49,220 nt of DNA from Anaerolineaceae bacterium 4572_78. GTDB lineage: Bacteria; Chloroflexota; Anaerolineae; 4572-78. Shown here piece by piece: positions 37,632-46,002 of the stretch. The notes under the pieces are model-generated. The model made no database searches. It saw only the letters and a list, made by a program, of their open reading frames with translations, and was not told the DNA's origin. Made by a program: the position numbers and the translations under genes. Every line of letters begins with the position of its first letter. Position 1 is the first letter of the stretch. Location of the stretch: positions 1 to 49,220 of the forward strand of contig NBMH01000024.1 in the NCBI GenBank assembly GCA_002084875.1, read 5' to 3'.

Positions 37632-37751
37632 TGAACCTCCAAGATTGAAATTGCAAAACGAGAGTATAGCATGTTTGTTGATGATGGTCAACAAAAAATT
37701 AGTAATTATTCACTACTGTCCAACAGGTTGATTGCGGTAAAGGTGTTTACT

Positions 37752-37985
37752 ATCTGTAGGGTTATTGGCTAATTGTTTGCCAAGCATTTAATATCACTCG
37801 TCATAGCCATGACAAATTTCATAAATACTTGGCAATCGGTATTGGAACGATTTTTGCCTTTCAAGTGCTAATCATCACTGGTGGCGTATTAAAACTACTC
37901 ACAATGACAGGCATAACACTACCCTTTATTAGTTATGGAGGAAGTTCATTGGTAACGAGTTATAGCATGATTGGCTTATTGGCAG
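37752..37985 (+). pseudogene. 3' fragment of an FtsW/RodA/SpoVE-type gene
   Basis: About 78 codons read LIVCQAFNITRHSHDKFHKYLAIGIGT..., then ITGGVLKLLTMTGITLPFISYGGSSLV, the hallmark last membrane segments of SEDS peptidoglycan polymerases. Everything upstream is missing: a stop precedes it at about 37737. The 3' end is joined to the truncated end of hypB on the opposite strand. An isolated copy of the family C end (GTAATTATTCACT, 37702-37714) lies just upstream. The open frame starting at 37829 is only this relic extended into antisense hypB. Confidence 0.8.
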
Positions 37986-38489
37986 TAAATCAATCTTATT
38001 CAAAACAAGCACATCTACCCCGCGATACATCGGAGGATATTTGTATGGCTTGTCATCGCCTTCAGGGATACTTGCCAACAATATATTGAGATGGGTCCCC
38101 AAGTTAAAATTGGCAGGACATATCAGATTACCCACATTTTCAATGATGATAAGGTCAAGGTCATTTAATGGTAGCTTATCTAGGGCAGGGCTAATCATGT
38201 TGCTATCCAAATGACAACCTCCACCAGTGTTAATTTGAACAACTGGTATACCCAATTCGGCAACTTTTTCACTATCAATTGTGGTGGCGATATCACCATC
38301 AATATAACCAATTCGTTTCGTATCTTTTAGAAGACTGATGGTACTTTTGATAAATGTTGTTTTGCCTGCTCCAGGTGATGCCATGATATTTACAGCAAAC
38401 ACATTAGCCGCATTTAAGCGTTCATTTAATTCCATTGCCAATGTTGTATTGGCTTCCATGATGTGTTCAACAATAGGTATTCGAGTCAT
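37929..38489 (-). CDS. hypB: Hydrogenase nickel-incorporation GTPase, C-terminally truncated
   Basis: HypB uses GTP hydrolysis to help load nickel into [NiFe]-hydrogenase. Walker A NIMASPGAGKTT (about 34-45), switch I DGDIATTIDSEKV, the metal-binding GGGCHLDSNM, ENVGNLICPA and the guanine motif LNKIDLLP are present. After LLP (near 37985) homology stops, and the last 16 residues come from the antisense of the ftsW remnant. The last 40 or so residues of the G domain, including the strand that normally completes the base pocket, are therefore lost. The start is four bases after the hypA stop with GGAG upstream. No N-terminal His-rich nickel store. Function is doubtful. Confidence 0.85.
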   Translation of the reverse strand: MTRIPIVEHIMEANTTLAMELNERLNAANVFAVNIMASPGAGKTTFIKSTISLLKDTKRIGYIDGDIATTIDSEKVAELGIPVVQINTGGGCHLDSNMISPALDKLPLNDLDLIIIENVGNLICPANFNLGTHLNILLASIPEGDDKPYKYPPMYRGVDVLVLNKIDLLPISQSCYNSLPMNFLHN

Positions 38490-38494
38490 AAAAC

Positions 38495-38839
38495 TTACTC
38501 CACGTCAATGCTATCTAAACGAAATTCATCTCCACCAATAACTTGTACACATGTACTTTGACAGTGTGGACATGAAAAATCAGCTTGATTGGTTAGGGTA
38601 AACTTAGTATCACAATCAAGACAATGAAAAGTCGCGGGGATACGTTCAAATTTAAGAATGGCATCCTGTGCAATTGTTCCTTTAGCGATAATGTCCCAAT
38701 AAAACTGAACCGAGTCATCCACAATACTTGCCATTTGCCCCATGACTAAATTAAGTTGCGTCACCTTTTTTACATCGGCTACTTGGGCATGCCGAAGTGT
38801 GATTTCAAGCAGATTTTCTGTGATAGAGAGTTCATGCAT
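38495..38839 (-). CDS. hypA: Hydrogenase/urease maturation nickel-binding protein
   Basis: This 114-residue protein delivers nickel with HypB. The N-terminal MHELSI provides the nickel ligands (amine and His2), and the zinc-ribbon cysteines are CLDCD and CPHCQ. GGAG precedes ATG 38839, and the protein must begin at that Met because His2 is the ligand, so the upstream in-frame ATG is rejected. It is complete. hypB follows after five bases. No hydrogenase structural gene or hypC-F is visible in the window. Confidence 0.92.
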   Translation of the reverse strand: MHELSITENLLEITLRHAQVADVKKVTQLNLVMGQMASIVDDSVQFYWDIIAKGTIAQDAILKFERIPATFHCLDCDTKFTLTNQADFSCPHCQSTCVQVIGGDEFRLDSIDVE

Positions 38840-38920
38840 ATTATACTCCAAAAATAAAATTTAATTAGGACTTATGCAGTTGCGTAATCAAGCAAAAGAA
38901 TTTGTGAAAACCATGTGTCA

Positions 38921-38982
38921 GACAAGAAAGGTTTTCGAAAACCTTTCTTGTCTTGACTGTCAAAGCAAGCTTTGACGCTCCA
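38921..38982 (+). repeat. Composite of a family B variant and half a family A core
   Basis: A perfect 32-base palindrome (arms GACAAGAAAGGTTTTC) is followed by TTGAC and the second hairpin of the A core, GTCAAAGCAAGCTTTGAC, ending GCTCCA. The same composite is at 41413-41467. Confidence 0.88.
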
Positions 38983-39003
38983 GAACTTATGCTTAGGTAC
39001 TTA

Positions 39004-41094
39004 CTACTCAACAATCAACGATACATCATCAAGGTACAAACTCGTCGGTTTACCATTGGCGATATTGTTAATGGCTCCAAAGTAGATAGTCATTGTATTT
39101 CCTTTGTATTGCGTTAGGTCGAATGTGTGTAATTGCCAGTGTTGTTGATTGCTTAAGGCTTGATACAAATGTTCTTCAACACGGTCATGTTGATTTAAGA
39201 GTAGGATTAACTGTACATCACTGCTAGGAATATCAAAACTGACAGGCATGGTATGTACGTTAAGCGTGATTTTATTAGCATGTGCGGGCAAGGTAATTTG
39301 TTGCCTCACCGAGCTGTAAGCAAATTGGTCAGCATTGGAATCGGTGATACCAACAACGACTGAACGGTTACCACTATGAGCCTTATCCGTAGTATAACGT
39401 CCTGTTTGACGGGTGGTCTCAAATACCCAACCCATGTCATCCTCGAAGCTACTATTTACAATAATGTTTCCTGCAACAGGTGTTACAGGTTGAGGTGTGT
39501 ATGTAGGTTGTACGGGAACAGAAGTTGGTTCTCCCGTTGGAGTTTCAATCGGTGTTTCCTCAGTTGGTACAGGTACTTCGGTAGATGATTCTGTTGGAAC
39601 GGTCGCTGTTACTTTATCAATGGGAGTTGGTTCTACACCAGTTAGCATAGAAATGGCATCGGAGGCTTGAATTAAACCCGCTCCAAAATGGTTAGCATCC
39701 CCAATATTTTTAGCTGTACTCACTAAAATTGACTTTATTTGTTCGGGGTTTGCGTCTGGATTAGCCGCTAGCATCAATGCAATAACTCCACTGACATGAG
39801 GGGTTGCCATTGATGTCCCTTCCATAAAGGCATACTTAAAAATGGAATATTGTCCATTCTTAAATGTTTGTTGGACAATACCATCTCCTAAACCATCCTG
39901 ATTTATATCTGTACTATTATCCCCACCAGGAGCAATAATATCAAGTTCAGGACCAAAATTGCTATATTTTGCACGAGTCTCTTTTATATCCATTGCTCCA
40001 ACAGCGATGACATTTTCAAAGGCGGCGGGATATTCAACTGCACTATTACTATTTCCAGCGGCGGCTACGACAATTACACCATTGGCATAAGCTTGGTCAA
40101 TTGCTTCTTTGAGTGCTTGAGAGATAGCACGCCCACTCAAACTTAAATTAATAATATCAGCCCCATTACCAACGGCATAGGTAATGCCTTGTATGATACC
40201 AGCATAACTTCCCTGCCCCGATAAATCAAGCACCTTAATCGGCATGACGGTAGCATTGTAGGCAACACTTGCCACACCTTTACCGTTATTGGTCGTTTGA
40301 GCGATTGTCCCTGCGACATGTGTGCCATGTCCTTGGTCATCATTTGGGTGCGGGTCATCGTTCACAAAATCATAACCAGCTACAAAATTTGTTCCTGCTA
40401 AATCGGGGGCCTGAACAAACATATCATAAGTTTCATACGCTATGCCTGTATCTAACACTGCAACGATAACACCTTCCCCCGTACTCATCTGCCAGGCTTG
40501 AGGAACTTGAATCGCCTCCAAATTCCATTGATACTGAAAATATGGGTCATCTACAGACTGACTATTTTGAATAGCAAATCCTTCCTCACTAGCATAAGCT
40601 ATATAATTCGGTTCAACATACTCAACTTTCTCATTTTGAGAAATTTTGTCAATCGTATCTTCGACACTTTGAGTTTCATCAAACTCTGCCACAAAAATTT
40701 GATTGATTGTACCCGCATCAATCTCATCTACACTTTGACTGCGAATTTCGGCGACAGGAGCCAAAAGTGGTTCTAGCTCTGTAATACCTAATTCTCGGAA
40801 AAGTGGGTCCAAACTCGCCGAACCGATTGCTATACCATCTGGGTCCTCTTTTTTCTTTTTGGGAAGTTCAGGTAATGTTTCAGCAGTGAATTTAATTAGG
40901 GCTTGTCCTTGTGCAAAAAGAATATCACTAGAAGGCACGACAGCTCGGCTACTATCATCAAATATTGCCGATGTACCATCAGGTTCTGTTACAGGTTCAG
41001 GAGGTTGCGAGTCGCCAGAACGAGTCAACTCACACCCACTTAGCATGACACTAACAACTAAAATAAACGAAAAGATAATTTGAAAACGTTTCAT
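39004..41094 (-). CDS. Subtilisin-like (S8) serine protease lipoprotein with C-terminal carbohydrate-binding-like domain
   Basis: This 696-residue protein has a signal with lipobox VVSVMLSGC, so it is attached to the outer face of the membrane. An inhibitor-like pro-region follows (about 60-165; ALIKFTAETLPEL, KVEYVEPNYIAYA). In the catalytic domain (about 190-475) the triad is D215 (VLDTGIAYETYD), H256 (GHGTHVAGT) and S428 (EGTSMATPHVSG), with oxyanion Asn in AAAGNSNS. A Pro/Thr-rich linker (about 485-535) leads to a jelly-roll domain (IIVNSSFEDDMGWVF... to LYLDDVSLIVE), as found in CBM-like sorting or binding domains. ATG 41094 is chosen because it opens the signal peptide. Likely role: extracellular protein degradation, feeding the oligopeptide transporter encoded downstream (inference). 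Confidence 0.9.
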   Translation of the reverse strand: MKRFQIIFSFILVVSVMLSGCELTRSGDSQPPEPVTEPDGTSAIFDDSSRAVVPSSDILFAQGQALIKFTAETLPELPKKKKEDPDGIAIGSASLDPLFRELGITELEPLLAPVAEIRSQSVDEIDAGTINQIFVAEFDETQSVEDTIDKISQNEKVEYVEPNYIAYASEEGFAIQNSQSVDDPYFQYQWNLEAIQVPQAWQMSTGEGVIVAVLDTGIAYETYDMFVQAPDLAGTNFVAGYDFVNDDPHPNDDQGHGTHVAGTIAQTTNNGKGVASVAYNATVMPIKVLDLSGQGSYAGIIQGITYAVGNGADIINLSLSGRAISQALKEAIDQAYANGVIVVAAAGNSNSAVEYPAAFENVIAVGAMDIKETRAKYSNFGPELDIIAPGGDNSTDINQDGLGDGIVQQTFKNGQYSIFKYAFMEGTSMATPHVSGVIALMLAANPDANPEQIKSILVSTAKNIGDANHFGAGLIQASDAISMLTGVEPTPIDKVTATVPTESSTEVPVPTEETPIETPTGEPTSVPVQPTYTPQPVTPVAGNIIVNSSFEDDMGWVFETTRQTGRYTTDKAHSGNRSVVVGITDSNADQFAYSSVRQQITLPAHANKITLNVHTMPVSFDIPSSDVQLILLLNQHDRVEEHLYQALSNQQHWQLHTFDLTQYKGNTMTIYFGAINNIANGKPTSLYLDDVSLIVE

Positions 41095-41115
41095 AAGATA
41101 CATACTCCCATTCAC

Positions 41116-41525
41116 TAAACTTTTAATTTCATAACAACGCTATATTAAGTGTATCATTGATATTCAAAGTATGCAATGTGAACAGTTATATTTTGGCTTT
41201 TAACGTGATAGCTAAAGCTATTGCACTTCTGCATGTAGATATGGCTGTTCAATGCTATTTTTTGACAAGATAAACTGGAGCGTCAAAGCTTGCTTTTACA
41301 TGAAAAGCAAAAGTAGCATGCTATGGTTATGGTTTTGATGAGAAAAATTGGTGGTTGAGCGAATGGGGAACGATTATGTGCTTCAACGAATATATCAAAT
41401 TAGTTTATTATTAAGGTTTTCAAAAACCTTTCTTGTCTTGACTGTCAAAGCAAGCTTTGACGCTCCAGTAAGATATCTTCATGAAAATGTTACTTTGTGC
41501 CCGTTTTTAGTATACACTATAACGA
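41116..41525. repeat. Gene-free stretch with a decayed family A element and a second B-A composite
   Basis: At 41243-41309 lie a left end (GGCTGTTCAATGCTA), the TTGACAAGATAAACTGGAG arm and a damaged core. At 41413-41467 a family B variant (AAGGTTTTCAAAAACC, then TTTCTTGTC) is followed by the GTCAAAGCAAGCTTTGACGCTCCAG hairpin. No gene is recognised here. Confidence 0.75.
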
Positions 41526-41987
41526 ATGGACAAATTAAAAAACGTACCACCATATTTCATTGAAAAAATTGTATTCGGTTCGATGTTTGTCATCTCCACT
41601 ATGCTTGTATTGTGGATGTTGTTTTTTTCGTCACCATTTGAACCTGTGGCAAACACGGCTGATGATCCTGCTAATACAGTATTGCAAATCACAACAGAAG
41701 TTATTACTTTGGGGATTGCCTGCTTAACCGTATTGATTACCTTAGCAGGATTCGTTTCAACAACTGTGCTTGATTGGCGGCGAGACACACGTGAAACAGA
41801 TACCCACGAGTTAAAACATAGAATTCGTGTGCTCCAATTGGAACGGGAACGATTACTCATTGAAAATGAACGTATTTTATTGCAAAATGAACGCTTAGAA
41901 AAATATTTGCACACCCACAAGATAATTTGTCCCTGTAATCATTTACTCCCCATCTCGTTAGTAGACCCATGCGAGGAGAAGGAGTAA
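41526..41987 (+). CDS. Small two-helix membrane protein with coiled coil, C-terminus repeat-derived
   Basis: This 153-residue protein has two membrane segments (about 11-33 and 52-74), then a charged coiled coil (about 85-125; RVLQLERERLLIENERILLQ). From about residue 136 the sequence (CNHLLPISLVDPCEEKE) is translated from a family C repeat, which also supplies the stop. The natural C-terminus may have been longer. No ribosome binding site precedes the ATG. I do not recognise the family; the layout resembles small membrane scaffolds. Confidence 0.55.
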   Translation: MDKLKNVPPYFIEKIVFGSMFVISTMLVLWMLFFSSPFEPVANTADDPANTVLQITTEVITLGIACLTVLITLAGFVSTTVLDWRRDTRETDTHELKHRIRVLQLERERLLIENERILLQNERLEKYLHTHKIICPCNHLLPISLVDPCEEKE

Positions 41988-42014
41988 ATTCCCGTGGGTG
42001 GGGTGAACAGTTAC
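41935..42014 (+). repeat. Compact complete family C element
   Basis: It is 80 bases long, with ends GTAATCATTTACTCCCC and GGGGTGAACAGTTAC and the internal TCGTTAGTAGACCC block, overlapping the end of the coding region at 41526-41987. Confidence 0.85.
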
Positions 42015-42051
42015 CTCGTATGTGCTGGGTGGTATAAGATAAAATATATCA

Positions 42052-43295
42052 ATGATAAACTTAAAACAGCCCCTTGAAAAATATTTTGGTTTTTCTGAAT
42101 TTCGGGAAGGACAACAAGATTGCTAGAGCATCCAAGGTTCTTTGGTTAGACCTGACAGGTTTTTAGAAACCTGTCAGGTCTTGGTACAAAATGTTACTTT
42201 ATGACCTTCACAAGTATATATCAATTACCTGCTCTTTTATTGTCAGGGTTGACTTTGGTAATTTCTCCATTGATAGCATTAATGAAAGACCAAGTGGATG
42301 CCCTCACAGAGAAAAATATTCCTGCTACTTATGTTAATAGTTCACTTCCCTTGCATGAAGTAAATTATCGTTTGCGGGCAGTATTGGAAAATGATGTGAA
42401 GTTACTTTATATCGCTCCTGAACTATTGCGAAATCAGCGATTTGCCCAAATATTAGCCCGAACGAAAGTGAGTCTTTTAGCGGTTGATGAAGCTCATTGT
42501 ATTTCACAATGGGGACATGATTTTCGCCCCGACTATTTGCAAATTGGTCCTATTTGGCAGGCAATGAAAGATAATCCAGCCTTATTAGCAACAACTGCCA
42601 CCGCGACACCAAAAGTCCAAAAAAACATCCTTGAAATGCTCGGAACAAAAAAATCCAAAATAACCGTTACTGGTTTTAATCGTCCCAATCTTATATTTAG
42701 TGTCAAGCATATTAGCGATGTTGACACTAAGTTAAAGGCATTACGTTCCATCATCGAATCTGTTGATGGTAGCATCATTATTTATTGTTCGACCAGAAAA
42801 AATACAGAGATGGTGGCTAAATTTATCCGTAATGATATAGGGCTTTCTGCTCAAGCATATCATGCTGGTTTCAGTTCAGACCAACGCACTCAAATACAAA
42901 ATAACTTCATGTCAGATGTCAGCCCGATTGTAGTGGCGACTAATGCTTTTGGCATGGGCGTGGATAAAGCCGATGTCCGAGCCGTGATTCATTATAACAT
43001 GCCAGGTAATGTTGAGGCTTATTATCAAGAAGCTGGGCGGGCGGGACGTGATGGCTTACCTGCACAATGTGTTATGTTTTTTGCCGCCGATGATTTAAGG
43101 TTGCATCAATTTTTCATTCGTAGCGGGAGTCCCTCTTACGAACACTTAACCAAAATTTACGGCTCGCTCAAAAATGCGGACTATGATAACGAGGTACATA
43201 TTTCCGCTCGCGAACTTGAATCACGTACTGGCTTGCATGAGGTAAAAATCAAGGTGGCATTAAGTGAATTGGAAATCATGGTTACTATATTATAG
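42052..43295 (+). pseudogene. recQ: RecQ DNA helicase remnant lacking motif I and the C-terminal domains
   Basis: The start ATG 42052 gives LKQPLEKYFGFSEFREGQQD, the typical RecQ beginning, then a stop. A family B palindrome (42148-42181) follows, and the gene resumes at about 42210 with YQLPALLLSGLTLVISPLIALMKDQ. The Walker A region (normally TGxGKSxCYQLPA) is gone. Motif II (LLAVDEAHCISQWGHDFRPDY), motif III (TATATP), motif V (FGMGVDKADVRAVIHY) and motif VI (YYQEAGRAGRDG) are intact. The frame ends at 43295 in the zinc-binding/RQC start, so RQC and HRDC are lost. It abuts a histidine kinase fragment on the other strand. Not able to bind ATP normally. Confidence 0.88.
42148..42181 (+). repeat. 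Family B palindrome at the recQ deletion
   Basis: A 34-base palindrome (arms AGACCTGACAGGTTTTT and complement) occupies the site where RecQ motif I should be. It contains a TAG in one frame. Confidence 0.85.
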
Positions 43296-43416
43296 TCAAA
43301 ATGACTGTGATACATGTGGGACTGTTGGCACCGTAAACTTGACAGTTGTTCCCTTTCCTACTTCGCTTTCTATCCAAATCTCGCCGCCATGCTTTTCGGT
43401 CATCTCCTTACACATT
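43296..43416 (-). pseudogene. 3' fragment of a histidine kinase ATPase domain
   Basis: The minus strand reads [29 protein letters not shown] and about ten more residues, then a stop: the end of a HATPase domain (after the G2 box). Nothing of the kinase upstream of CKE remains. It touches the recQ stop directly, so this is a two-gene deletion junction. Confidence 0.75.
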
Positions 43417-43567
43417 GTTTAGCAGAAAAACCAATTGTAAAATTGACTACAGGATTCTAAGCAGGCAAATTTTAGGACATATTAGCTATGTAATACTACC
43501 TAGTTTTTTGGTATCATTAACTATAACAACTTATATTTTTTGAAGGAGGAAGTAAGTTAAATAAGTA

Positions 43568-43843
43568 ATGATTTTAAAAATGGTAACACTGTTTTCAGGA
43601 GCATTAATGGTTTCAGTCGGAGGTCGTTTATTTATTGATAGCTTTTCAGAAGGAATCCCCATGTTAGTTGTAACAGGAATGATTTTCTTTATTGGACAGT
43701 CTATCACCCGTTTTGAGGACTTTCCTACCATGAGCCATAGAGTGGCTCAAATGGATGCTTGGCTCACACAAAAAAAGGTTTTGTTCACTCAAAGCCATAA
43801 GGTTATGAAGGGTAAACCAAGGTTTGATGTTCCAGGCACTTAA
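43568..43843 (+). CDS. Small membrane protein of unknown function
   Basis: This 91-residue protein has two membrane segments (about 5-22 and 28-48) with GGRLF between, then a basic amphipathic tail (WLTQKKVLFTQSHKVMKGKPRFDV). The nearest AGGAGG ends 18 bases upstream of the ATG, which is far; the second ATG at 43580 is further. A clear terminator follows 7 bases after the stop, which supports a real transcription unit. No family is recognised. Confidence 0.5.
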   Translation: MILKMVTLFSGALMVSVGGRLFIDSFSEGIPMLVVTGMIFFIGQSITRFEDFPTMSHRVAQMDAWLTQKKVLFTQSHKVMKGKPRFDVPGT

Positions 43844-43849
43844 TAGAAA

Positions 43850-43876
43850 GCCCCGTTTTCATAATGAAAGCGGGGC
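43850..43876 (+). terminator. Rho-independent terminator
   Basis: GCCCCGTTTTC and GAAAGCGGGGC form an 11-pair stem around ATAAT, followed by ATTTGTATTTT. It separates the small membrane gene from the oligopeptide transporter operon. Confidence 0.85.
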
Positions 43877-43930
43877 ATTTGTATTTTCTGAAATTATTTG
43901 TTTGAATAACTTACCTTAAGGAGAAGGTTT

Positions 43931-44944
43931 ATGGGTAGACTGTTGGAAGTAAACAATTTACAGACCCAGTTTTTCACCCAAGATGGGGTGGTTCAAGCTG
44001 TCAATGACATTTCTTTTTATCTTGATGAAGGGGAAACACTTGGCATTGTCGGCGAAAGTGGGTCAGGAAAGAGTGTGGGGGTAATGTCTCTCATTCGACT
44101 TATCCCTATTCCCCCTGGTAAAATTGTCGGGGGTGAAGTGATATTTGATGGGCAAAATCTCGTCAAAATGACGGATAATGAAATTCGTTCCGTTCGCGGT
44201 AATCGGATTGGCATGATTTTCCAAGACCCAATGACATCGCTCAATCCTGTGTTGACAATTGGACGACAAATCATGGAAGCGTTGGAACTACACATGGGCA
44301 TGGATAAGACACAAAGTCGTAAGCGTACCGTTGAATTACTGGAAAAAGTTGGTATTTCTGGAGCAGCTGACCAAGTTGACCGCTATCCTCACCAATTTTC
44401 AGGTGGCATGAGGCAACGGGTGATGATTGCGATGGGGCTATCATGTAATCCACAACTTCTTATCGCAGATGAGCCAACCACAGCACTTGATGTTACCATT
44501 CAAGCTCAAATTGTTGAGTTGGTACAAAAATTACAAGAAGATTTGGGGATGGCTGTGATTTGGATTACGCATGATTTAGGAGTAGTGGCAGGTATCGCCG
44601 ACCGCATCATCGTCATGTATGCTGGTCAAACTATGGAGGAAGCACCAGTTAGAGAACTTTTTGCCAAGTCCCGACACCCATATACACATGGGCTTATTGC
44701 TTCTCTCCCTCGTTTAGACCAACGAAGTGGTAAACTTGAATCAATTGAAGGACTCCCACCTGATTTGGTCGATTTACCAAAAGGATGTCCATTTTATGCT
44801 CGTTGTAAATATCGGATACCTAAATGTGATAAGCAACGCCCTAAACTAGATGAAATCAGTCCTGGGCATTATGTTGCTTGCCACATAGATATTAATAAAG
44901 ATTCAATTACCACTGAACATCCATGGGAAGAAGATAAGGAGTAA
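43931..44944 (+). CDS. oppD: Oligopeptide/dipeptide ABC transporter ATPase (OppD/DppD)
   Basis: This 337-residue ATPase of the peptide importer has Walker A GESGSGKS (41-48), signature FSGGMRQRV, Walker [13 protein letters not shown] and the switch His (THDLG). The C-terminal extension carries the oligopeptide-transporter motif [12 protein letters not shown] and Cys-containing [17 protein letters not shown], which in related proteins binds a 4Fe-4S cluster. AAGGAG precedes ATG 43931. It is the first gene of a four-gene operon (ATPase, ATPase, permease, permease). The product pairs with the next gene as a heterodimer. Confidence 0.92.
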   Translation: MGRLLEVNNLQTQFFTQDGVVQAVNDISFYLDEGETLGIVGESGSGKSVGVMSLIRLIPIPPGKIVGGEVIFDGQNLVKMTDNEIRSVRGNRIGMIFQDPMTSLNPVLTIGRQIMEALELHMGMDKTQSRKRTVELLEKVGISGAADQVDRYPHQFSGGMRQRVMIAMGLSCNPQLLIADEPTTALDVTIQAQIVELVQKLQEDLGMAVIWITHDLGVVAGIADRIIVMYAGQTMEEAPVRELFAKSRHPYTHGLIASLPRLDQRSGKLESIEGLPPDLVDLPKGCPFYARCKYRIPKCDKQRPKLDEISPGHYVACHIDINKDSITTEHPWEEDKE

Positions 44945-45967
44945 ATGATGGCAAAAGAAAAAGAAAAAGATGTCTTGCTTCATGTCGAAAACTTAAAGAT
45001 GTACTTCCCCATCACAAAAGGAATCATCTTTCAGAAACATGTTGGAGATGTGAAAGCAGCTGATGATTTAACATTTGATATATATCGTGGTGAAACACTT
45101 GGCTTGGTGGGTGAGTCAGGCTGTGGCAAGTCTACAACAGGACGTGCTATTTTGCAACTGTACACCCCAACTGCTGGCAAAGTTATCTTTCGAGATGCAG
45201 ACGGTGATCGAGATCTTGCTCAAACTAGCGGTGAGACATTACGACGCTTGCGCCGTCAAATCCAGATGATTTTCCAAGACCCCTATGCTTCTCTCAATCC
45301 ACGCATGACTGTCGGGAGTATCGTTTCTGAACCGCTGGAAGTGCATAACATTGATAATAGTGCAAAACGTCTTAAACGGGTGCGAGAATTGTTGAATATT
45401 GTTGGCTTGAATCCGTATTTCATCAATCGCTATCCCCATGAATTTTCAGGTGGACAACGACAACGGATTGGTATTGCTCGAGCATTGGCTCTCAATCCCG
45501 ATTTTATTGTGTGTGATGAACCTATTTCAGCCCTTGATGTTTCTATTCAAGCCCAAGTTATTAATTTGTTAGAAGATTTACAGGATAAATTTGGTTTAAC
45601 CTATCTTTTCATTGCCCATGACTTATCTGTTGTGCGGCATATCAGTGATAGAATTGCGGTCATGTATCTGGGAAAAATAGTCGAACTTACAGAGAGTGAT
45701 GAGTTATATGCTAACCCACTACATCCTTATACAGAAGCTCTCTTATCGGCTGTTCCTATCCCTGACCCCGCAATTGAAAAGAAACGGCAACGTATCATTT
45801 TAGAGGGTGATGTTCCTAGTCCTGCAAACCCACCACAAGGATGCAACTTTTCTACACGCTGTCCAAAATTTATAGAGGGCAAGTGTGATACTAAAGACCC
45901 AGCATTTCAGGAAGTTCAGCCTGGACATTGGGTGGCTTGTTATTTATATGAAGGAGTGCATAAATAA
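44945..45967 (+). CDS. oppF: Oligopeptide/dipeptide ABC transporter ATPase (OppF/DppF)
   Basis: This 340-residue second ATPase has Walker A GESGCGKS (56-63), signature [15 protein letters not shown], Walker [13 protein letters not shown] and the same C-terminal extension ([28 protein letters not shown]). The start codon follows the oppD stop without a gap, with AAGGAG inside the end of oppD, so translation is coupled. ATG 44948 is an alternative start one codon later. The LTKGI(I/F)xK N-terminal insertion before strand 2 is typical of OppF/DppF. Confidence 0.92.
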   Translation: MMAKEKEKDVLLHVENLKMYFPITKGIIFQKHVGDVKAADDLTFDIYRGETLGLVGESGCGKSTTGRAILQLYTPTAGKVIFRDADGDRDLAQTSGETLRRLRRQIQMIFQDPYASLNPRMTVGSIVSEPLEVHNIDNSAKRLKRVRELLNIVGLNPYFINRYPHEFSGGQRQRIGIARALALNPDFIVCDEPISALDVSIQAQVINLLEDLQDKFGLTYLFIAHDLSVVRHISDRIAVMYLGKIVELTESDELYANPLHPYTEALLSAVPIPDPAIEKKRQRIILEGDVPSPANPPQGCNFSTRCPKFIEGKCDTKDPAFQEVQPGHWVACYLYEGVHK

Positions 45968-46002
45968 TGCATGTTCAGAAAGAACATAAAGGAGGATAAA
46001 CA

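Noticed and set aside
37829..38089. An 86-codon open frame that could be annotated as a small membrane protein
   Set aside because: Its first half is the tail of an ftsW/rodA gene without a start, and its second half is antisense to hypB.
37929..38839. A hydrogenase gene cluster
   Set aside because: Only hypA and truncated hypB are present; nuoE and nuoF fit complex I or a hydrogenase equally but no catalytic hydrogenase subunit is seen.
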